Assembly: GCA_964624625.1 (NCBI GenBank)
Contig: CAZUXW010000006.1
Span: forward strand, 1 to 64,000
Origin: PALSA-1180 sp964624625
GTDB taxonomy: Bacteria; Oederibacteriota; Muellerivitia; Muellerivitales; Muellerivitaceae
Direction of reading: 5' to 3'
Length of the DNA: 64,000 nucleotides
Positions 8,833 through 16,737 of this stretch are shown in pieces (position 1 is the stretch's first letter; each line of letters starts with the position of its first letter). The notes under the pieces were generated by a model. It ran no database searches, had not been told where the DNA came from, and was given only the letters and a program-made list of their open reading frames with translations. Position numbers and translations under genes: made by a program.

Positions 8833-8842
8833 AAAGCGCTTT
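8833..8842. promoter_or_regulatory. Candidate LacI-family operator (AAAGCGCTTT)
   Basis: Perfect palindrome with central CG step about 105 bases before the GH5 start. With flanks, the minus strand reads TGAAAGCGCTTTTT, which resembles cre-type and other LacI-family operators. Its centre lies 82 bp from the second palindrome. Confidence 0.5.
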
Positions 8843-8914
8843 CAGTCCCTCCAACTTAAAAGAAAAGACATAATTGAACCAGATCAGGTCAAAGACTGAC
8901 GAAGAAGGGAAATG

Positions 8915-8924
8915 AAACCGGTTT
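8915..8924. promoter_or_regulatory. Candidate LacI-family operator (AAACCGGTTT)
   Basis: Perfect palindrome, in context TGAAACCGGTTTAA, upstream of the GH5 gene and just before the start of the transcript-proximal region. The same ten bases occur upstream of the porin/lipoprotein operon at 35782-35791. Confidence 0.55.
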
Positions 8925-8972
8925 AAGCGCGGCACGAGAGTCCACCCCAAAGCTAGGCGGTTTCTTCCCGGG

Positions 8973-9464
8973 TTAAAACAACTCGAAAGGTTTGAAGATC
9001 TTCGAAATCTCAGCGCCGGAAAAGTTTTTCTTGGGCTTTCCCTTCTTGATCACAACGCTTTTCAGGAATTCCAAGTGAGCCACCCGTTCCAGGCTGTCCC
9101 ATTTGGGCAGGCCGTACTCATCCCTCTCCGTGACAAAAACAATGTCCATCTTGATTTGATCCGAAACCGCCGTTTTGGGATAGAGCTGCGCCACCAGCTG
9201 GGCGGCGGTTTGGGCAATCATCAGGTTCTTATTCTCGCCTTGGTAACGCTCCTTGAAATCCTGGGCGTTGAAGAAAAAATGGACATACTCTTTTTTATCG
9301 GTGACCAGGGCGTTCTTTTTAAACCAATCGGCCCAGGGAATGGGACCCCTTGAGGCCGCGGGAAGGGCCGTCGCGGTCGATGAAGGCGCGGACGGCGTTA
9401 GGTCTTGGGCCAAAGCCGCTCCAGCGATAAATAAAAATATTCCGAACCAGTGCATGAAATTCAT
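8973..9464 (-). CDS. Secreted hypothetical protein
   Basis: 163-residue protein that I do not recognise. It has a signal peptide (MNFMHWFGIFLFIAGAALAQ), a short Ser/Ala/Pro stretch to about residue 45, and a compact mixed domain containing VHFFFNAQDFKERY, a central helix MIAQTAAQLVAQLYP, the strand MDIVFVTERDEYG and a Lys-rich stretch KKGKPKKNFSG. AAGGGGA precedes the ATG. It follows the O-acetylation cassette on the same strand with a 69-base gap, and may be a periplasmic accessory of that group. No catalytic motif is visible. Confidence 0.6.
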   Translation of the reverse strand: MNFMHWFGIFLFIAGAALAQDLTPSAPSSTATALPAASRGPIPWADWFKKNALVTDKKEYVHFFFNAQDFKERYQGENKNLMIAQTAAQLVAQLYPKTAVSDQIKMDIVFVTERDEYGLPKWDSLERVAHLEFLKSVVIKKGKPKKNFSGAEISKIFKPFELF

Positions 9465-9533
9465 AAGTCCCCTTTCGGGATAGTAACCCCACCGGCTTTA
9501 GACCTTTTCAACTTAAACACCGCCCTGTTTCGA

Positions 9534-10721
9534 TCAAAAAAAGAACAGCGTCTTGGTATATTCAACCACATTTTTAAGGGGATAGAAAAAAATCAACCAC
9601 CCATAGGCCGTGAAAAGATTGGTGAATCCGATTCTGACCCACCGGCCGATGGCTCCGGGGTTGGGATTTTTATGGGATTTTTCCCAAACACTATGGACCG
9701 CCAATCCCAACCCCTGGTAAACGCCCCAAAAACCGAAATGCCAGTCCGCGCCATGCCAAAGGCCGCAGATGAACATGGTCAAGAGCAGGTTCGCGAATTT
9801 CCGGCCCGGACCATGTCGGCTCCCGCCCAAGGGAATATAAATATAATCCCTGATCCAGCTGCTCAGGGACATATGCCAGCGGTTCCAAAAATCCGCGATG
9901 TTCTGGGCGATATAGGGGAAGTTGAAATTCGCAGGGAGCTCGAAACCCATGGTCTTGCCCAAGCCGATGGCGATATCGCTGTAGCCGCTGAAGTCGAAAA
10001 GAATCCTCAGCCACAACAGCAGCATCAGGAGCCAGACCGCGCCAGGGGAGCGGTCCGTGTGACGCTCCACGAGGTGGATCGCCACCGTGACATTGTCCGC
10101 CACCACTAATTTCTTGAAAAAACCCAGGAGGATCTGGGAGAAACCCTTGACGACCATTTCGAACCCCGGGCGGGCAATGCCCCTTTCCACCCAAGGCATG
10201 AACCGCTGGTAGCGCTTGATGGGGCCCGAGACGATGGAGGGGAAAAAAATGCAAAAAAGCGTGAACTTGAACGGGTTGCGAATGGGTTGGGACCCGTGGT
10301 AGACATCCGTCAAGTAATGGACGAATTCAAAGGTGAAAAAGGAGATGGCCAGGGGCAGCGCCGGCTGCACGGCGAGGGCTTGAAAAAAAGCCCCTCCTGC
10401 GGCGGGGGCTAGGGTGGAAAAAAACAGGACCCGGTATTTATAGCCGATGAGTCCGAGCACCGGTACCGCCAAAGCCAGGAGGAATATCCTTTTGCGCTTA
10501 GGATCACCCGGAGGAAACCGTTCCATCCAAAGGGCGAGGCCAAAGGTCAAAACCGCCATCACGATGATGGGCTTGATCCCCGCGGGGCCCGCGAAGTGAT
10601 AATGAAAAACCATGCTGGAAGCCAGCAGGAAGAAAAAGCGCGCCTTGGACCAAGGAGTGATCCAAAAAAGCGGGTAAAAAATCAGGAAAAAAAGAAAGAA
10701 CCAGCCCGTATTAAAAATCAA
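9534..10721 (-). CDS. MBOAT-family O-acyltransferase (AlgI-like)
   Basis: Polytopic membrane-bound O-acyltransferase of 395 residues, which passes acetyl groups across the membrane to an exported polysaccharide or peptidoglycan. Family landmarks are visible: LPLAISFFTFEFVHYLTDVY, the FFPSIVSGPIKRYQRF segment, DFSGYSDIAIGLGK, ADFWNRWHMSLSSW, and the catalytic-type histidine H323 in CGLWHGADWHFGFWG. It is shorter than AlgI (about 500). The start is TTG at 10721 behind GAGGAG. It follows the 42-residue membrane protein by 15 bases and an SGNH protein, the usual MBOAT-plus-SGNH pairing for polysaccharide O-acetylation. Confidence 0.9.
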   Translation of the reverse strand: MIFNTGWFFLFFLIFYPLFWITPWSKARFFFLLASSMVFHYHFAGPAGIKPIIVMAVLTFGLALWMERFPPGDPKRKRIFLLALAVPVLGLIGYKYRVLFFSTLAPAAGGAFFQALAVQPALPLAISFFTFEFVHYLTDVYHGSQPIRNPFKFTLFCIFFPSIVSGPIKRYQRFMPWVERGIARPGFEMVVKGFSQILLGFFKKLVVADNVTVAIHLVERHTDRSPGAVWLLMLLLWLRILFDFSGYSDIAIGLGKTMGFELPANFNFPYIAQNIADFWNRWHMSLSSWIRDYIYIPLGGSRHGPGRKFANLLLTMFICGLWHGADWHFGFWGVYQGLGLAVHSVWEKSHKNPNPGAIGRWVRIGFTNLFTAYGWLIFFYPLKNVVEYTKTLFFF

Positions 10722-10736
10722 GCTCCGCGCTCCTCG

Positions 10737-10865
10737 TTAAAAATCCACATAGATGAATTTTGAATCCGACAGGTCCCCGGCCAAGAGCAGGATGGCCAGG
10801 AGCATGGCGAACAACAACAGCCCCATCAGCACCCCCTGGAGAAATTCTTTCCGCCGATCGTTCAT
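10737..10865 (-). CDS. 42-residue single-span membrane protein in the O-acetylation cassette
   Basis: Small protein MNDRRKEFLQ followed by one long hydrophobic helix (residues 11-30) and a short acidic tail ending KFIYVDF. Its ATG overlaps the stop of the SGNH gene in an ATGA, and it ends 15 bases before the MBOAT start, so it is translationally coupled between both partners. The n-region is basic and the tail acidic, predicting the C-terminus outside. I do not recognise a family; a small subunit or scaffold for the acyltransferase is an inference from context. Readings that start further upstream are out of context with the overlapping gene. Confidence 0.65.
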   Translation of the reverse strand: MNDRRKEFLQGVLMGLLLFAMLLAILLLAGDLSDSKFIYVDF

Positions 10866-11920
10866 GGTTTCACCCCCTGGAGCAATACCCTTAAGTCCGA
10901 GGCCATTTTCGCGTTCCCCTCGGGGGTCAAGTGGCAATGGTCGAGGAAATAACGGGAGGGATAGCGGCCGGACCAATCCTCATATCGGATGAAGCGATCT
11001 TTTTTATTTCCCAGGAAGGAAGCAAGGAATTTCCGGTTTTGGGCGAAGCCGTCCCGGTTTAGGAGGCCGCCGAGAAAATCAAGGTTTTGGGGAGTCAAGA
11101 TGACCTGAACGGGAACCTGGGCCTTCGACAGGCGCCGGAGAAAGCGGTCCAGGGATTGGAAAGGAATGGAGCCGGCGTCCCAGGGCCGATACTCGTAATA
11201 AGGGGCGATTTTAAATTTCAAGGACGCCTGCCGGAGGTCTTCGTCAGGGGGAGGTCCCAGATTTTCCAACAGGCTTTGAAAAAAATCCTTTCGGCTCGGA
11301 AAATACCATAGGGTTTTAAGAAGATTACAGGTCCGGAAAAGAACCCAATGGCGGCAGGACCAATTTTCCACCAAGGCCCCCACTTCGGACGGTTTTTCGG
11401 GTTTAAAGGAGGCTGAAACTTCCGGTGGAAATTCTTCCCGGAAGAATGCCCGGGAGAGGGCTTTGGACCCTTGGAGGAATTCGGGGGCGAACATCCTCAT
11501 ATTGAGGATCAAGAGGATCTTTTGGGGCGGATCCTTGAGGATTTCGAGTCCCAGGGCCTCCACGTCCGGCAGTAATAATCCATCCGCGCCCAGGCTCAAG
11601 GCCGTCCAATGGTCCCTCCAAAACTCATTTTTCAGGTTGGAGGAGAGTGATTGCTCACGGGGAAATGACGCCCGATGCTCCCGGAGGGCCGTGGGACCTA
11701 AAACACTATCGCCTAAAATCAAAAGCCTCGGGGTCTTCCCCGAAACCGAGTGGAGACGGTCCTGGACTTCCGGCAGGCTGGTCAAGTCCCCGGTGAAATC
11801 CCAATGCCGGTACCAGAGGCCGGCGCCCGCCGCCCAACGGCAGAACAGTTCGGAGGAAGCCAGGCAAATCAAAAGGCCCGCCAGGAGTCCCGCCGCGGTG
11901 GTTTTGGTAAAAGAGGCCAT
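10862..11920 (-). CDS. SGNH-hydrolase-like membrane-anchored protein (AlgJ/DltD-like role)
   Basis: 352-residue protein with an N-terminal membrane anchor (residues 8-30) and an extracytoplasmic SGNH-type domain. Visible motifs are block I ILGDSVLGPT with nucleophile S72 and block V DHCHLTPEGN with D327 and H330. The middle is divergent, and I cannot confirm the Gly and Asn blocks. Together with the MBOAT protein it would transfer acetyl groups to a surface polysaccharide, as AlgJ/AlgX do for alginate. It is first in a minus-strand operon whose next genes are the 42-residue protein and the MBOAT. The upstream interval separates it from the divergent GT9 gene. Confidence 0.78.
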   Translation of the reverse strand: MASFTKTTAAGLLAGLLICLASSELFCRWAAGAGLWYRHWDFTGDLTSLPEVQDRLHSVSGKTPRLLILGDSVLGPTALREHRASFPREQSLSSNLKNEFWRDHWTALSLGADGLLLPDVEALGLEILKDPPQKILLILNMRMFAPEFLQGSKALSRAFFREEFPPEVSASFKPEKPSEVGALVENWSCRHWVLFRTCNLLKTLWYFPSRKDFFQSLLENLGPPPDEDLRQASLKFKIAPYYEYRPWDAGSIPFQSLDRFLRRLSKAQVPVQVILTPQNLDFLGGLLNRDGFAQNRKFLASFLGNKKDRFIRYEDWSGRYPSRYFLDHCHLTPEGNAKMASDLRVLLQGVKP

Positions 11921-12063
11921 GGCACGTCCTTGGGATTTTCCGCCCCTTTTCCTTCGGCGGAAACCTGACCGCCCAAGGTCAAGGGCGCCCTATTCTACCC
12001 GAAGTAATATCTTTCTTTCGGAAATCCGCTGGAACCGCCGCTCCTCAATCCCCCAAAACGGCC

Positions 12064-12069
12064 TATAAT
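12064..12069 (+). promoter_or_regulatory. Possible -10 box placing transcription start at the GT9 ATG
   Basis: Exact TATAAT ends eight bases before the ATG at 12077, so initiation would fall at or beside the start codon and give a leaderless message. No convincing -35 box is seen and the match could be chance. Confidence 0.3.
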
Positions 12070-12076
12070 AACTTCC

Positions 12077-12970
12077 ATGGAAAAATCGGAACCCGTTTTA
12101 GTCTTGGCCGCCGGAAGTTTGGGCGATTCCCTCCTGACCCTTCCCGCCTTGAGGACCTTGAGTTCAAGGGCGGAAGTCACGGTGGCGGGAACGGCCCCTT
12201 ACTTATCCCTGGGCGCGGACCTGTTGGGAGTGGACCGCGTCGTTCCCCTGGACCCGCTCCTCCAAATCCTTCTCTCCTCCGAACCCAGGGATTCCCAAAA
12301 AGAATTTTGGATTCAATTCAAGGAAATATTCTTTTTTTTCAAGGACCGGGATGATTTGATCCTGGAGAAGCTCACCGCCCTCTCCGGCGCCAGGGTCCAC
12401 TTCCCTTCCAAGCCATTCGCTGAATTCCTGGAAGAGACCCGCTGGGCCGCGGACTATTGGCTGGAGACGGTCTTTCAATGCCCCCTGGCCCCCGATTCGC
12501 CCCTTCGGCTCGCTCAATTGCACCTCGACGAAAAACGACGGGTACGGGGAAAACAAATTTTGACGGCCCTTCATCTAAATTCGCCTTTGGTGATTCATCC
12601 CGGCAGCGGAAGTCCGGACAAAAACGCCCCGCTTTCCTTTTTCAGGGACGCTGCCGAGAGGGCGGTGAGGGAATCCCAAAAACAGGTTTTGGTGGTTTGG
12701 GGGGAAGCGGAGGAAAAAAACCTGCCTGCCATCCAGCAGGCCTTTTCCGGATTGAAGGACGTGGTCCTGTTGGAAAAACCCCTGCCCATCACGGATTTGG
12801 CCGCGGTCTTTTCCCAATCCGCCGCTTATTTGGGCAACGACAGCGGCGTCACCCAATTGGCCTCGGCCTGCGGATTAAAAACCTTCGCGGTCTTCCAGAC
12901 CACCGACTCGAGGGTCTGGGGACCTCAACAAGGGATCATCCTGGCTGCCATGAAAAATCTTTATACCTGA
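12077..12970 (+). CDS. Glycosyltransferase family 9 (heptosyltransferase-like)
   Basis: 297-residue ADP-heptose:LPS heptosyltransferase-type protein. It begins VLVLAAGSLGDSLLTLPALR, the nucleotide-binding Rossmann start of the family. It contains VIHPGSGSPDKNAP (residues 171-185), the usual HPGSG-K signature, and YLGNDSGVTQLASACG with VWGP near the C-terminus. It is shorter than the usual 330-370 residues because the C-terminal helix region is cut short. It supports an LPS-like glycolipid in the outer membrane. It is the only plus-strand gene between 1 and 40 kb, divergent from the O-acetylation cassette and convergent with sucD. No SD precedes the ATG. Confidence 0.88.
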   Translation: MEKSEPVLVLAAGSLGDSLLTLPALRTLSSRAEVTVAGTAPYLSLGADLLGVDRVVPLDPLLQILLSSEPRDSQKEFWIQFKEIFFFFKDRDDLILEKLTALSGARVHFPSKPFAEFLEETRWAADYWLETVFQCPLAPDSPLRLAQLHLDEKRRVRGKQILTALHLNSPLVIHPGSGSPDKNAPLSFFRDAAERAVRESQKQVLVVWGEAEEKNLPAIQQAFSGLKDVVLLEKPLPITDLAAVFSQSAAYLGNDSGVTQLASACGLKTFAVFQTTDSRVWGPQQGIILAAMKNLYT

Positions 12971-12983
12971 ACAAAAACTCTTT

Positions 12984-13018
12984 ACCACAAGCCCCTAACG
13001 GGGTCCGTGGTGAATTTT
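12984..13018. terminator. Bidirectional terminator between the GT9 gene and sucD
   Basis: Stem of ACCAC/GTGGT and CCCC/GGGG with a small internal loop and TAAC apex. Toward the plus strand it is followed by GAATTTTTCT. It starts with the ACCAC word shared by the longer repeats of this window. Confidence 0.6.
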
Positions 13019-13019
13019 T

Positions 13020-13934
13020 CTACTTTTTCTTTTTGGTTTTCGGTTTGGATTTTCCCTTTTTTCCCTTGAGGGCTTCCACCAGGGCGTTGCCGATCTCGCC
13101 GGGGCTTTGGGCCACGACAATGCCGGCCGCTTCCAGCGCCGCGATCTTTTCCTTGGCCGTCCCCTTGCCGCCGGAAACGATGGCTCCGGCGTGGCCCATG
13201 CGCTTGCCGGGGGGCGCGGTCATGCCGGCGATGAAAGCCGCCACTGGTTTTTTCATGTGTTTCTTGACGTAGAGGGCCGCCTCTTCCTCGGCCGTTCCGC
13301 CGATTTCCCCGATCATGATGACGGCCTGGGTATCCTTATCCGCGTTGTAGGCTTCCAGGGCGTCCAGATGGGTCGTCCCCACGATGGGGTCGCCGCCGAT
13401 GCCGATGCAGGTGGACTGGCCGAGGCCTAACTGGGTCACTTGCCAAACCGCCTCGTAGGTGAGGGTCCCGGACCGGGAGACGATGCCGATTTTCCCCGGT
13501 TTATGGATATAGCCCGGCATGATGCCGACCTTGGCCACTCCCGGCGTGATGATGCCGGGGCAATTGGGTCCGATCAAGCGGGACTTGGGATACTGTTTCA
13601 GGATCAAATTCACCTTCGCCATGTCGTTGGCGGGAATTCCCTCGGTGATGCAGACGATCAACTCGATCCCGGCGGCCGCCGCCTCCAAAATCGCGTCCCC
13701 GGCGAAAAGCGCCGGGACGAAAATCATCGTGGTATTGGCGCCGGTTTTCTTGACCGCGTCCCCCACCGTGTCGAACACCTTGAAACCCTCCACCTCGCTT
13801 CCGCCCTTACCCGGCGTCACTCCCCCCACCATTTTGGTGCCGTAGTCCCGGCAGGCTTTCGAATGGAACAACCCGGCCGAACCGGTGATGCCCTGGCAGA
13901 TGACCTTCGCGTTTTTGCCTAAATAGATGCTCAT
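13020..13934 (-). CDS. sucD: Succinyl-CoA ligase, alpha subunit
   Basis: CoA-binding and phosphohistidine-carrying subunit of succinyl-CoA synthetase (TCA cycle, cytoplasm). 304 residues starting MSIYLGKNAKVICQGITGSAG. CoA-binding Rossmann features are present, the PNCPGIITPG segment is intact, and the active-site histidine is H248 in MGHAGAIVSGGKGTA. The C-terminus carries an unusual Lys-rich tail (KGKKGKSKPKTKKKK) of about 15 residues beyond the normal end, reminiscent of low-complexity tails and of no known role. The ATG overlaps the sucC stop in ATGA, so the two subunits are translationally coupled. Confidence 0.97.
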   Translation of the reverse strand: MSIYLGKNAKVICQGITGSAGLFHSKACRDYGTKMVGGVTPGKGGSEVEGFKVFDTVGDAVKKTGANTTMIFVPALFAGDAILEAAAAGIELIVCITEGIPANDMAKVNLILKQYPKSRLIGPNCPGIITPGVAKVGIMPGYIHKPGKIGIVSRSGTLTYEAVWQVTQLGLGQSTCIGIGGDPIVGTTHLDALEAYNADKDTQAVIMIGEIGGTAEEEAALYVKKHMKKPVAAFIAGMTAPPGKRMGHAGAIVSGGKGTAKEKIAALEAAGIVVAQSPGEIGNALVEALKGKKGKSKPKTKKKK

Positions 13935-15103
13935 GAGCGCGCCCCCCCGGCCCCAGCCACCGCGGCCTTAGCCGCCTCGTCCATGCTGGAAGCGAAACTG
14001 TATTTCAAGTCGGACTTCGACAGAAGCTCCTTGCCCTTTTCCACGTTGGTTCCCTCCAGGCGAACCACCAGAGGCAGGGAGAGCCCCACTTCCTTGGCCG
14101 CGTCAATGATGCCCTGGGCGATCAAGTCGCACTTGGCGATCCCCCCGAAGATATTGACCAGGATGGCCTTCACCCTCTCATCGGAGAGGATGATCTTAAA
14201 GGCCTGGGCCACCGCTTTCTGGGAGGCGCTGCCGCCCACGTCCAGGAAGTTCGCGGGGGTTCCCCCGAAATGCTGGATGGCGTCGGCGGTGGCCATGGCC
14301 AGCCCCGCGCCATTAACCAGGCATCCGATATTGCCGTCGAGGGATATATAGGAAAGGCCGCTCTCCGCCGCCAGCAGTTCGCGGGCGTCCTCCTCGTCGG
14401 GATCGCGCCAGGAGGCGTATTCCTTATGCCGCGGCAGCCCATTGTCGTCAAAGGCCAGCTTGGCGTCCAGGCAATGGATATTGCCGTCTTTTAGGACCAC
14501 GAGCGGATTCACCTCGATCAGCGAAAGGTCCAGGTCCATGAAGATCTTCACCAGGTCCTGGAGAAGTTTGGAACCCTGGTTGATTTTGTCGGAAGGCAGT
14601 CCCAGGTCCAGGTGAAGCTGCCGGGCCTGGTAGGGGTGGAGTCCCTGGACCGGGTCAATGTAGACCTTCTGGATGGCCTCGGGCTTGTGGACGGCCAATT
14701 CTTCGATCTCGGTGCCTCCCTCGGCGGAGGCCAGGATGACAGGACAGCGGTGGACCCGGTCCAGGACCACGCTGACGTAAAGTTCCTTGGAGTAATCCAC
14801 GGCGGGGGTAATGAAGATTTTCTTCACGAGTTTACCCTGGGGGCCGGTCTGGGGGGACACCAGGGTCATGCCGAGGATATCACTGGCCTTCTGGCGGACA
14901 TCCGTCTCGGTTTTGCAGAACTTGACGCCGCCGGCCTTGCCGCGGCCTCCCGCGTGGATCTGGGCCTTGACCATCCAGGGGCCCGTCGGAAATTGCTTGA
15001 GGGCCTCGTCCACCTCGGATAGATGCTTCACCAGAACCCCCGGCGTCACCGGCAGTCCATATTTGGCGAAGATTTCCTTGGCCTGATATTCGTGAAGTTT
15101 CAC
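13931..15103 (-). CDS. sucC: Succinyl-CoA ligase, beta subunit
   Basis: ATP-grasp subunit of succinyl-CoA synthetase, 390 residues. It starts VKLHEYQAKEIFAKYGLPV and has the nucleotide-binding KAQIHAGGRGKAGGVK segment, the magnesium-site region LIEVNPLVV and DAKLAFDDN, and the C-terminal CoA-ligase domain with NGAGLAMATADAI and VNIFGGIAKCD. I choose the GTG at 15103 because AAAGGAG lies five bases upstream; a GTG two codons earlier overlaps that SD. It is transcribed after rseP with a 134-base interval. The insertion of sucCD between rseP and ispG is not the usual order. Confidence 0.96.
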   Translation of the reverse strand: MKLHEYQAKEIFAKYGLPVTPGVLVKHLSEVDEALKQFPTGPWMVKAQIHAGGRGKAGGVKFCKTETDVRQKASDILGMTLVSPQTGPQGKLVKKIFITPAVDYSKELYVSVVLDRVHRCPVILASAEGGTEIEELAVHKPEAIQKVYIDPVQGLHPYQARQLHLDLGLPSDKINQGSKLLQDLVKIFMDLDLSLIEVNPLVVLKDGNIHCLDAKLAFDDNGLPRHKEYASWRDPDEEDARELLAAESGLSYISLDGNIGCLVNGAGLAMATADAIQHFGGTPANFLDVGGSASQKAVAQAFKIILSDERVKAILVNIFGGIAKCDLIAQGIIDAAKEVGLSLPLVVRLEGTNVEKGKELLSKSDLKYSFASSMDEAAKAAVAGAGGARS

Positions 15104-15237
15104 AAGCACTCCTTTAAAGTTAGTTTTGCTTTAGAAGTAGCTGCGAACTGCCCGCCCTGCCCCGAACCCTCAAGGTGAGGGGCGGTTTTTGGCGATGCCA
15201 ACAAATAGTTGGTGCGACTGCGAGCCGTCACCTGCAT

Positions 15238-16650
15238 TTACTGGATATGGTTGTGGATCTCCAAAAAGATGTTCTTGAAGTCGTTGAATACCGCGAAAAG
15301 CATTAAGCCAGCGACCAGGATGAATCCCGCCTGTTGATAGGCCATTTGAAACTTGACCGACATGGGCCGCCGCTTGACCCCTTCCAATAGGCAGATGACA
15401 ATCTGGCCACCATCCACGATCCCCAGCGGCAGGAGGTTCATCAATCCCAGCATGATTGAAATAACCGCCACGAGGGAAAGGAAATCTTCCCAGCCTTGGC
15501 TGGCTTGGTGGTACATGAGCCTCATGATGGTCACGGGCCCCCCCACGCTGTCCTTCAATGAAATCTTTCCGGTCACCATTTTCCAAATGCCGTTGAGCAT
15601 CTCCGAGGACTTATTAACGGCGAAATGGGTTGAATCCCCGAAGGCCTGAACGATTCCGACATGGTTAATGGTGGGAGGTTCCTTGGATTCCATCGCCATG
15701 ATGCCGATCTGCTTATAAGTTCCGTTAAAAACCCGTTGGATGGAAACCTTGTGGATCTTGTGGTCCCGCGAAAACTCGATTTGAAGGGTATCTTCCGTGG
15801 TATTGCGGATGTAATAGGTCATTTCCGACCACTCGGTCACCTGGTGGCCGTTGATCGAAAGGATCTCATCCCCGTCCTGAATCCCCGCGTTCCTGGCGGG
15901 ATTCCCCAAAGCCGCGGTTCCCACGATGGAGGGCACGAATGCGGAAATACCAAAAGACGGGTCCGGCGGCGCGTCCGGGCCGAATCCCATGGAAGCCAGG
16001 AACCGGAGGGCCAGGTTGTTGGATTGGGCCCACTCGCTCAGGGCCTTGGCTGGTCGTTCGATTTTCGCCTCAAGGGTCTTTCCGCCTCGTTGAACGACCA
16101 CCAGGGCGGATTTTCCATAATCGGGGAATAAATCATCGGCCGTTTGAAGATTCGTAATGTCCTTGCCGTTGGCCTTTAAAAGAAGGTCCCCCTTTTGTAG
16201 TCCGGCCTTTTCCGCCAGGCTCCCCGGGGGGACAAAACCCAAAACCGGTTTCTCCATGGGAATAATCTCACCCTTGACCAGGAAAAGGGCCGCCACTAAA
16301 AAGAGGGCTGTCAGGTAATTCATGCCGGGGCCCGCCAAAAGGATGAGGATCCTACGCCACCAGGAAGCCGCCAGGTAATCCCCCGGCTCGGGCGGCTTGG
16401 CGTTCATCTCCTCGGCCGATTGGCCGCTCAAGTCCCCGCCCTGGGGCTTGCAAAATCCCCCCAAGGGCACGGCACCGATGGAATAGAGGGTCTTTCCCCA
16501 TTTCCGGGAAGCGACCCTGGGAGGGAATCCGATGCAATATTCCTCGACGCCCACCCCCAACAAGCGCATGGCCAAAAAATGGCCCCACTCATGGATGGCG
16601 ACCATAAAGCAAAAGGAGAAAACCACTTCAATGATATGCAGGATGTTCAC
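15238..16650 (-). CDS. rseP: Site-2 metalloprotease RseP
   Basis: Intramembrane zinc protease of 470 residues that cleaves anti-sigma factors and leftover signal peptides. The zinc motif HEWGH is at residues 20-24 in the first membrane helix, and the third ligand region NLLPLGIVDGG has D413. Two PDZ domains are readable, about 137-200 (VPPGSLAEKAGLQKGDLLL) and 235-300 (NPARNAGIQDGDEILSINGH). C-terminal membrane helices follow. The start is GTG at 16650 with AAGGAA five to six bases upstream. It lies directly after dxr, the classical dxr-rseP pair. Confidence 0.95.
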   Translation of the reverse strand: MNILHIIEVVFSFCFMVAIHEWGHFLAMRLLGVGVEEYCIGFPPRVASRKWGKTLYSIGAVPLGGFCKPQGGDLSGQSAEEMNAKPPEPGDYLAASWWRRILILLAGPGMNYLTALFLVAALFLVKGEIIPMEKPVLGFVPPGSLAEKAGLQKGDLLLKANGKDITNLQTADDLFPDYGKSALVVVQRGGKTLEAKIERPAKALSEWAQSNNLALRFLASMGFGPDAPPDPSFGISAFVPSIVGTAALGNPARNAGIQDGDEILSINGHQVTEWSEMTYYIRNTTEDTLQIEFSRDHKIHKVSIQRVFNGTYKQIGIMAMESKEPPTINHVGIVQAFGDSTHFAVNKSSEMLNGIWKMVTGKISLKDSVGGPVTIMRLMYHQASQGWEDFLSLVAVISIMLGLMNLLPLGIVDGGQIVICLLEGVKRRPMSVKFQMAYQQAGFILVAGLMLFAVFNDFKNIFLEIHNHIQ

Positions 16651-16737
16651 TTAAATTCCTTGTCGGGAACTGCTGATTTCCGGGTTTCGATCCGGTCATT
16701 ACTCATTACGAATGACTCGATCCTAATTCAAGCGGCG

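Noticed and set aside
16242..16251. AAACCGGTTT inside rseP
   Set aside because: Lies in conserved coding sequence (EKPVLG); not taken as an operator, but it lowers the weight of the other two sites.
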